This document shows positions 34,537 through 39,315 of a stretch of DNA of 39,315 nucleotides, in pieces. The stretch lies in contig DORE01000108.1 of NCBI GenBank assembly GCA_003514305.1, positions 13,478 through 52,792 of the forward strand. The letters are read 5' to 3'. A model generated the notes under the pieces. It made no database searches. It was not told the DNA's origin and saw only the letters and a list, made by a program, of their open reading frames with translations. This DNA comes from Gammaproteobacteria bacterium (GTDB lineage: Bacteria > Pseudomonadota > Gammaproteobacteria > Pseudomonadales > Pseudohongiellaceae). A program made the translations under genes and the position numbers. The stretch's first letter is position 1. Every line of letters begins with the position of its first letter.

Positions 34537-34553
34537 ATGTGCTTGATGCGTAT

Positions 34554-35228
34554 TTAAACCCTCAGCACGATCGAGTCGCGCCCGTCTTTTGCCGCAGCTG
34601 ATTTGAAACTTTCGCTCTGTTGTACCCTTACCAACCAGTCATTGCATTCTGGATAATCCGCATCTAGGTAAAACCGGTCTTTTGCTGCCGCCATGGGGTA
34701 GACCATCGCAATATCAGCTGTCGTTAACCTGTCTCCTGCAAAATACTTGGAAAGTTGTAGATCCGCTTCTGCAATTTTTAACAATGATGTCATGCGTGGC
34801 TTGATCAGATTTTGGGACGCTTGCTCCAGAATTGCCTTGATGATGGGACGAATAAGAAAGGGTACTCGAGAGATGAGTATTTGAAATACCGCCTCCATCA
34901 GCATAAGCGACATCATCGAGCCCTGTGAAGCATGCATCCAGAAAAGATAACGTACGCGATTCCCGCTGTCTGGGCTCACGCGCAGGCCGGAGTCGGGATG
35001 TTCGTCCAGTATATAGTCTATGATGGCGCTGCTCTCCGCGAGTATGACCTTGTCATCGGTGATGACTGGTGCAGAACCTAAGGGCGACAGTTTTTTAAGC
35101 TCCGGCGGGGCCTGATAAGTCTCGGTGTCCCGCTCGTAAATTTTGAGCTCATATTCGGCGCCAAGTTCCTCTAACAACCAAAGGACCCGGAAGGACTGAG
35201 AATATTCCAAGTGGTGTAGAGTGAGCAT
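34554..35228 (-). CDS. Glutathione S-transferase
   Basis: A two-domain GST of 224 residues. The N-terminal thioredoxin-like domain has the start MLTLHHLEYSQSFRVLWLLEE, with Ser10 or Tyr9 as candidate catalytic residues, and the glutathione-binding SAPVITDDKVILAESSAI (cis-Pro and ES). The C-terminal helical domain contains LTTADIAMVYPM. It conjugates glutathione to electrophiles; the subclass is uncertain. The start at 35228 has GGAG eight bases upstream; a longer frame exists but starts in a region without support. It ends 17 bases from xdhC on the other strand. Confidence 0.85.
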   Translation of the reverse strand: MLTLHHLEYSQSFRVLWLLEELGAEYELKIYERDTETYQAPPELKKLSPLGSAPVITDDKVILAESSAIIDYILDEHPDSGLRVSPDSGNRVRYLFWMHASQGSMMSLMLMEAVFQILISRVPFLIRPIIKAILEQASQNLIKPRMTSLLKIAEADLQLSKYFAGDRLTTADIAMVYPMAAAKDRFYLDADYPECNDWLVRVQQSESFKSAAAKDGRDSIVLRV

Positions 35229-35423
35229 GGATATGACTCCGATGGTAGCTGATTCGACGCGCTCTAAGTTTATCGCGCGCGATGAGGGAAGAACGCTGGT
35301 CGTGCCTCGAGGCCCCATCCGGCCGCATTGTCGTTTGAAGAGCAATCTGTTTCCGGTGGATACGCTTCGTATTGATTAAGAGATTACTGGGCAACCGACC
35401 GCTTGATGATCTATTTTTTTAAT

Positions 35424-36866
35424 TCATTCTGCATTTGCTAGGGGGGCAAGCAACGGCCAGGGTTCTGCTTCTTCAAGTTGTCTGGCGAATTGCATTAGCA
35501 GGGCGTCGTTTCCCCAAGCAGCTGTCGCCATCACGCCTATCGGGAGACCATTTTCGTCGCTGTATAGCGGCAGCGAAGCGCTTGGCTGGCCTGTGCCGTT
35601 ATACAGAGCGGTAAACCCACTATAGCTTCGATACCTAGCGCTGTATTCACTTAACTCCTGGGCATTCATATCAAGCCATCCCAGCTTGGCAGTTGTCTTT
35701 GTGAGAACAGGCGAGAGTAATACGTCATAATGAGCGTGAAATGCTCGCATTTTAATTTCTTCGGCTCGAAGTGTTTCCCGCGCTTTTAAATAATCTATCG
35801 CCGAGAAACGAGTCCCCATCTGCGCCATTTGGCGTGTTGAGGTCTCCAGATCCGCTGCTTCCAGATCAGTATCCAATTCATCAAGTCGTTTCTTTATACT
35901 TTGATAAGTATGTATACAAACCAGCGTGTTCATCGCGGCAGTCGCCGCTTTATGGTCAACCGGATGCTCAATTTCTTCGATGTGATGCCCAAGAGATCCA
36001 CAAAGCTGCATGGTCTTCTCCAGTGCTTTTAGGCACTCAGAGTCAATGGGCTCGCCAAAGGGGTGCTTTTCCTGTACGGCGATTCTTAAGCTGTCTGGGA
36101 TTTTGGAGATGCTCTCCGTAAATCGCATGGGTGTGGCCGGTTTCGGAAACAAATTGGCCTCCGCTAGGGTAACCACATCAAGGAACAGCGCACTATCGCG
36201 AACGCTGCGACTGACAACGTGGCCAACACTCATTCCGCTCCAGCAGTCACCAAGATCATTCTCGATAGCGGTGAGGCCGCGACTTGGCTTCAGTCCAAAC
36301 AACCCACAGCAAGAGGCGGGAATTCGAATCGATCCTCCGCCATCTGTGGCATGCGCAACTGGTACAATTCCAGCGGCGACTGCCGCTGCGGCGCCGCCGC
36401 TGGAGCCACCTGTCGAAAAATCTAGATTCCAGGGATTGCGTGTTGCACCGTTAGCGACGGGCTCTGTAGTCAGCGTGAGGCCGAACTCTGGTGTGTTAGT
36501 TTTTCCGAGAATGACCAGTCCCGCATCCAGATACTTTTGTACGATGGAAGAACTGCGAGTCGCCATAAACCCTTGAAATAGTCGACTACCATTGCTCTGG
36601 AGTTGGCCGTCTAGGGGGCTGAGATCCTTGATGAGAAAGGGCAGGCCGGCAACCATACTCTGCCTGCTCTTTGCTTTATCCAATTCAGCGGCATTCTGTC
36701 TCGCTTTTTCATAACACTCTGAGGTAATGGCATTAAGGCTCGGGTTAATCTTTTGCGCCTGTTCAATCGCCAGCGCAATGAGGTCTGAGGGTGTGAAATC
36801 ACCTCTTTTGAGTCCATGGGACATGTCAGTGGCGTCCAATGCCAAATATTCTTGTTGTGTGAGCAT
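35424..36866 (-). CDS. Amidase (amidase signature family)
   Basis: An amidase signature enzyme of 480 residues with the catalytic triad Lys80 (FLIKDL), Ser155/156 (STGGSSGG) and Ser179 (DGGGSIRIPAS), the Ser-cisSer-Lys arrangement. It hydrolyses carboxamides, and relatives act on aryl or alkyl amides, indoleacetamide or 6-aminohexanoate dimers. GatA-type glutamine amidotransferases are unlikely because no GatB/GatC neighbour is seen. The start at 36866 has GAGG eight bases upstream. It follows pyrB by 111 bases on the same strand. Confidence 0.88.
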   Translation of the reverse strand: MLTQQEYLALDATDMSHGLKRGDFTPSDLIALAIEQAQKINPSLNAITSECYEKARQNAAELDKAKSRQSMVAGLPFLIKDLSPLDGQLQSNGSRLFQGFMATRSSSIVQKYLDAGLVILGKTNTPEFGLTLTTEPVANGATRNPWNLDFSTGGSSGGAAAAVAAGIVPVAHATDGGGSIRIPASCCGLFGLKPSRGLTAIENDLGDCWSGMSVGHVVSRSVRDSALFLDVVTLAEANLFPKPATPMRFTESISKIPDSLRIAVQEKHPFGEPIDSECLKALEKTMQLCGSLGHHIEEIEHPVDHKAATAAMNTLVCIHTYQSIKKRLDELDTDLEAADLETSTRQMAQMGTRFSAIDYLKARETLRAEEIKMRAFHAHYDVLLSPVLTKTTAKLGWLDMNAQELSEYSARYRSYSGFTALYNGTGQPSASLPLYSDENGLPIGVMATAAWGNDALLMQFARQLEEAEPWPLLAPLANAE

Positions 36867-36977
36867 CGATCAGCCTCTTCTCTACTAAGCCGTTATTCCA
36901 ACAGCGAATGATGATATGGTCTTCGAAGCGCTGGTAGTGGGTTTTGTCGAGTTTTCAACAATTCGCTGCGCGAACGC

Positions 36978-37997
36978 TCACGGGCTGAAGCGTCCTCCGG
37001 TGTACCAGCTGGTTTCCTTTGCAGACTCTTCAAATTTGTCGGTGATGTCCAGTATTAGAGCGAACAGCGCCATCCGTATGAGCACGCCGTTATCGGCCTG
37101 GCGAAATATGGCGAGATTGGGATGCTGATTGAGGTCTGGGTCCAGCTCATTGGCTTCAGCTCTTGAATCTCGTGGGAGCGGGTGCATGATGACTGTATTT
37201 GGTTGACAGTGTCGTGTGTAGATTGCTTGATTTAGTCGAAAGCGACCCCGGTAAATGTCTGCTTCAAGTTTTGAGTCGAAACGCTCTTCCTGAATGCGGG
37301 TCAGATAGACAGTATCGCTTTCTTGAAGACCATCTGCCATATCGTCAGTTTCGATGACTTCATGGCCGGCAGCCTTAAGATCGCTAACAATGTGGGATGG
37401 CATTCTTAATTCTTGAGGCGATATCAAAGTCAGGCGAATTTTTTGGTACATCCTTAAAAGTTGGGAAAGGGAATGGACGGTTCGACCGTGCTTTAGATCT
37501 CCCACCATGGCAATGCGCATGCCATCTATTTTTAAGCCATTTGCATGAAGTTCTTTTTTTATTGTGTACAGATCTAGCAGTGCCTGTGAAGGATGTTCAT
37601 TAGCGCCGTCCCCACCGTTAATTACAGGGACTCTTGAGGCTTTGGCAAATCCAGCTGCTGAACCCGGTGCCGGATGGCGCAACACAATTACGTCGCTGTA
37701 GCCGGAGATGACTCGGGCAGTATCATATAAAGATTCTCCCTTGGTGATAGAAGACGACTCCATATCGGCGGTCTCTCGCACATGCCCGCCTAGAAGATTG
37801 AAAGCACAACCGAAGCTTACGCGAGTTCGAGTGCTGGGTTCAAAAAACATGTTGCCGAGGATAGCGCCATCGAGGGCTTTGGTTACTCGCAGGCGATGGG
37901 CATAGGGTTCCATTCTATCGGCCACCTCGAAAACCAGCTCAACGTCGTCCCTTTGAAATTGGTTAACACTTAGAATATGGGCGCCGCAAAAATCCAT
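36978..37997 (-). CDS. pyrB: Aspartate carbamoyltransferase catalytic chain
   Basis: The second step of pyrimidine synthesis: carbamoyl phosphate plus aspartate. It has 339 residues, longer than the E. coli chain (311) owing to N- and C-terminal extensions. Carbamoyl-phosphate-binding FFEPSTRTR (51-59), the HPSQALLDLYTI helix, MVGDLKHGRTVHSL and HPLPR are present. A regulatory pyrI is not seen. The start at 37997 has only a weak ribosome-binding site. It is divergent from the small ORF and sbcB, sharing a region of about 100 bases. Confidence 0.93.
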   Translation of the reverse strand: MDFCGAHILSVNQFQRDDVELVFEVADRMEPYAHRLRVTKALDGAILGNMFFEPSTRTRVSFGCAFNLLGGHVRETADMESSSITKGESLYDTARVISGYSDVIVLRHPAPGSAAGFAKASRVPVINGGDGANEHPSQALLDLYTIKKELHANGLKIDGMRIAMVGDLKHGRTVHSLSQLLRMYQKIRLTLISPQELRMPSHIVSDLKAAGHEVIETDDMADGLQESDTVYLTRIQEERFDSKLEADIYRGRFRLNQAIYTRHCQPNTVIMHPLPRDSRAEANELDPDLNQHPNLAIFRQADNGVLIRMALFALILDITDKFEESAKETSWYTGGRFSP

Positions 37998-38033
37998 GGG
38001 TTTACCGTTTTGATGTCTTTGGCATTTAGCTGC

Positions 38034-38061
38034 TTGACATGTCTTCAGAAGTCTACACTAT
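38034..38061 (+). promoter_or_regulatory. Candidate promoter for the small ORF and sbcB
   Basis: A perfect TTGACA (38034-38039) is followed after 16 bases by CACTAT (38056-38061), a weak -10. It lies just after the pyrB start on the opposite strand and points to the strongly translated small ORF at 38101 and sbcB at 38180. Confidence 0.45.
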
Positions 38062-38100
38062 TTGCAGACATTGAACGACAGTATCAGGAGGGTTGTGGTA

Positions 38101-38160
38101 ATGCAGTTGCGTTCAAAAGGCCGCGACTATCATCATGCTATGCTGAAGATATCACGTTAA
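38101..38160 (+). CDS. 19-codon small ORF with strong ribosome-binding site before sbcB
   Basis: ATG at 38101 has AGGAGG about eight bases upstream, the best ribosome-binding site in the neighbourhood, and runs to a TAA at 38158-38160. The peptide MQLRSKGRDYHHAMLKISR is basic and has no recognisable domain. It ends 19 bases before the GTG of sbcB, so it could be a leader that couples or tunes sbcB translation. It could also be an incidental frame. Too short for most gene callers. Confidence 0.4.
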   Translation: MQLRSKGRDYHHAMLKISR

Positions 38161-38179
38161 AAAATCAGGACAGAATGTA

Positions 38180-39315
38180 GTGACCGCAGGAAGTATTTAT
38201 TGGTATGACTTTGAGACCTTTGGCGGTGACCCGCGTCGCGATCGCGCGAGTCAGTTTGCAGGGATCCGAACCGATGAGAACTTGAATATCATTGGTGAGC
38301 CGATGGTACTCTTTTGCAAGCCCGCAGGGGACTTTCTGCCCAATCCTATGGCATGCCTCATCACAGGCATCACACCGCAGAAAGCGATTTCTGAGGGAGT
38401 TAATGAAGCGGAATTCATCTATCTTATTCACGAGCAATTCTCCAGCGCGGGCACTTGTGTCGCAGGCTTTAACAGCATTCGGTTTGACGATGAGGTGACC
38501 CGGCAACTGCTTTACAGAAATTTCTATGACCCCTACGGGCGAGAATGGCAAAATGGCAACACGCGATGGGATATCCTCGATATGCTTCGTCTCGCGGCGG
38601 CGACTCGACCTGAAGGAATTAACTGGCCAAAAAAAGAAGATGGGTCCCACAGTTTCCGGCTTGAAGCGTTAACCAAAGCTAACGGTATTGAGCATGCAGA
38701 TGCTCATGATGCCTTGTCCGATGTTTTGGCCACTATTGAAATTGCTCGACTCATTAAGCGCGCGCAGCCAAAACTTTTTGACTACGTGTATAATTTACGG
38801 ACCAAGCAGGCAGTCCGCAGGCAAATTGATCTTAAATCCCATAAGCCGCTGCTGCATGTTTCTGTGACGTACCCAGCCACTCAGGGATGCCTGGCCGTGG
38901 TTGTGCCGATTTGTCCGCATCCCACCAATGATAATGGAGTGATTGTCTATGATTTGCGTCTCGATCCTGAGACTTGGATTCATCTCTCTGAAGATGAAAT
39001 CAGAATGCGTATATATATGCCCAGAGATCGATTACCAGCAGGGCTATCCCGAATTCCATTGCACACGATTCACTGCAACAGATGCCCAATACTGACCTCG
39101 CCAGCGGTTTTGTCATCGAAACGTGCAGCCCTTTATGGAGTTAACGAAAAGCACAATAAATCGCACCGGGAAAAGATTATGCATTCACCAGGCCTTGGAA
39201 AGAAGATAGAAAATATCATGAGAAGCGAAGAAATACCTAAACCCGATGATCCTGATTTCATGATTTATAGTGGCGGATTTTTTAATGACAGTGACAAAAA
39301 GCTTATGAAATTAGT
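38180..39315 (+). CDS. sbcB: Exodeoxyribonuclease I (SbcB), cut by window end
   Basis: A 3'-5' single-strand DNA exonuclease of the DEDDh type, complete to residue 378 of about 475. Asp10 and Glu12 (WYDFETFGGDP) form the first metal motif, FNSIRFDDEVT the second, and HDALSD the third His/Asp. The order IGEPMVLFCKPAGDFLPNP, TRPEGINWP and FRLEALTKANGIEHADAHDALSD matches E. coli ExoI closely, as does IYSGGFFNDSDKKLM at the end. The start is the GTG at 38180 with AGGA nine bases upstream; no ATG is in frame. It works in recombination and mismatch repair. Confidence 0.93.
   Translation, partial: MTAGSIYWYDFETFGGDPRRDRASQFAGIRTDENLNIIGEPMVLFCKPAGDFLPNPMACLITGITPQKAISEGVNEAEFIYLIHEQFSSAGTCVAGFNSIRFDDEVTRQLLYRNFYDPYGREWQNGNTRWDILDMLRLAAATRPEGINWPKKEDGSHSFRLEALTKANGIEHADAHDALSDVLATIEIARLIKRAQPKLFDYVYNLRTKQAVRRQIDLKSHKPLLHVSVTYPATQGCLAVVVPICPHPTNDNGVIVYDLRLDPETWIHLSEDEIRMRIYMPRDRLPAGLSRIPLHTIHCNRCPILTSPAVLSSKRAALYGVNEKHNKSHREKIMHSPGLGKKIENIMRSEEIPKPDDPDFMIYSGGFFNDSDKKLMKL

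Noticed and set aside
35424..36866. GatA (glutamyl-tRNA amidotransferase subunit)
   Set aside because: The catalytic triad is shared, but no gatB or gatC lies beside it and the family-specific features are not evident.
38165..38650. 161-codon minus-strand ORF across the start of sbcB
   Set aside because: It lies antisense to the clear ExoI catalytic domain and has no family resemblance.

Overview
The window looks like chromosomal DNA from a Gammaproteobacterium, most likely an uncultured marine lineage. The support is protein-level: a gammaproteobacterial-type SbcB, an NfsA-type nitroreductase, an SPL-family radical SAM protein, PyrB, SURF1, and many short periplasmic redox operons. Gene density is high, with ATGA-type overlaps and few spacers. 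I see no rRNA, tRNA, insertion sequence, phage gene or CRISPR array.

Layout. 1-1932: an SPL-family radical SAM protein coupled to the tail of an unknown gene, then an SDR oxidoreductase. 2168-3578: a copC-copD copper pair. 3579-4450: a gene-poor gap with a frameshifted PDZ-domain remnant. 4451-6378: a serine hydrolase and an NfsA-type nitroreductase. 6430-8590: two divergently encoded, degenerate CopC-like secreted proteins around a hotdog thioesterase. 13172 down to 8637 (minus strand): a compact cluster of two small four-helix membrane proteins, SURF1, an overlapping 40-residue membrane peptide, a cytochrome c fused to a PHM/DBH-like copper monooxygenase, and a secreted protein. 13371-14916: a secreted protein of a common uncharacterised family and an orphan. 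20181 down to 15099: fused F420 deazaflavin synthase FbiC (CofG+CofH), NDUFA9-like reductase, flippase-like membrane protein, CDP-alcohol phosphatidyltransferase. 20368-24819: amidohydrolase and M24 peptidase (convergent, overlapping), MaoC-like double hotdog, AhpD-like protein. 24820-25389: an SDR remnant and a long hairpin. 27869 down to 25390: dihaem cytochrome c and a PQQ dehydrogenase with the Asp-x-Asp lanthanide signature. 30797 down to 28048: ilvD and a tandem-duplicated membrane protein. 31208-33232: Ada-AlkA and Ogt alkylation repair. 33544-36866: XdhC, GST, amidase. 36978-39315: pyrB, and divergently a 19-codon ORF and sbcB, cut by the window end.

The strongest theme is periplasmic electron transfer using copper, haem c and PQQ. 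A family of four-helix membrane proteins sits beside c-type cytochromes twice, once as two separate genes (12108-13172) and once as one fused double-length gene (28048-29085). They could be the membrane partners of these redox modules, but this is inference from position and architecture. The second theme is F420 biosynthesis, uncommon in this group, placed in a lipid-flavoured operon. A third is gene decay: the larger gaps hold recognisable but broken fragments.
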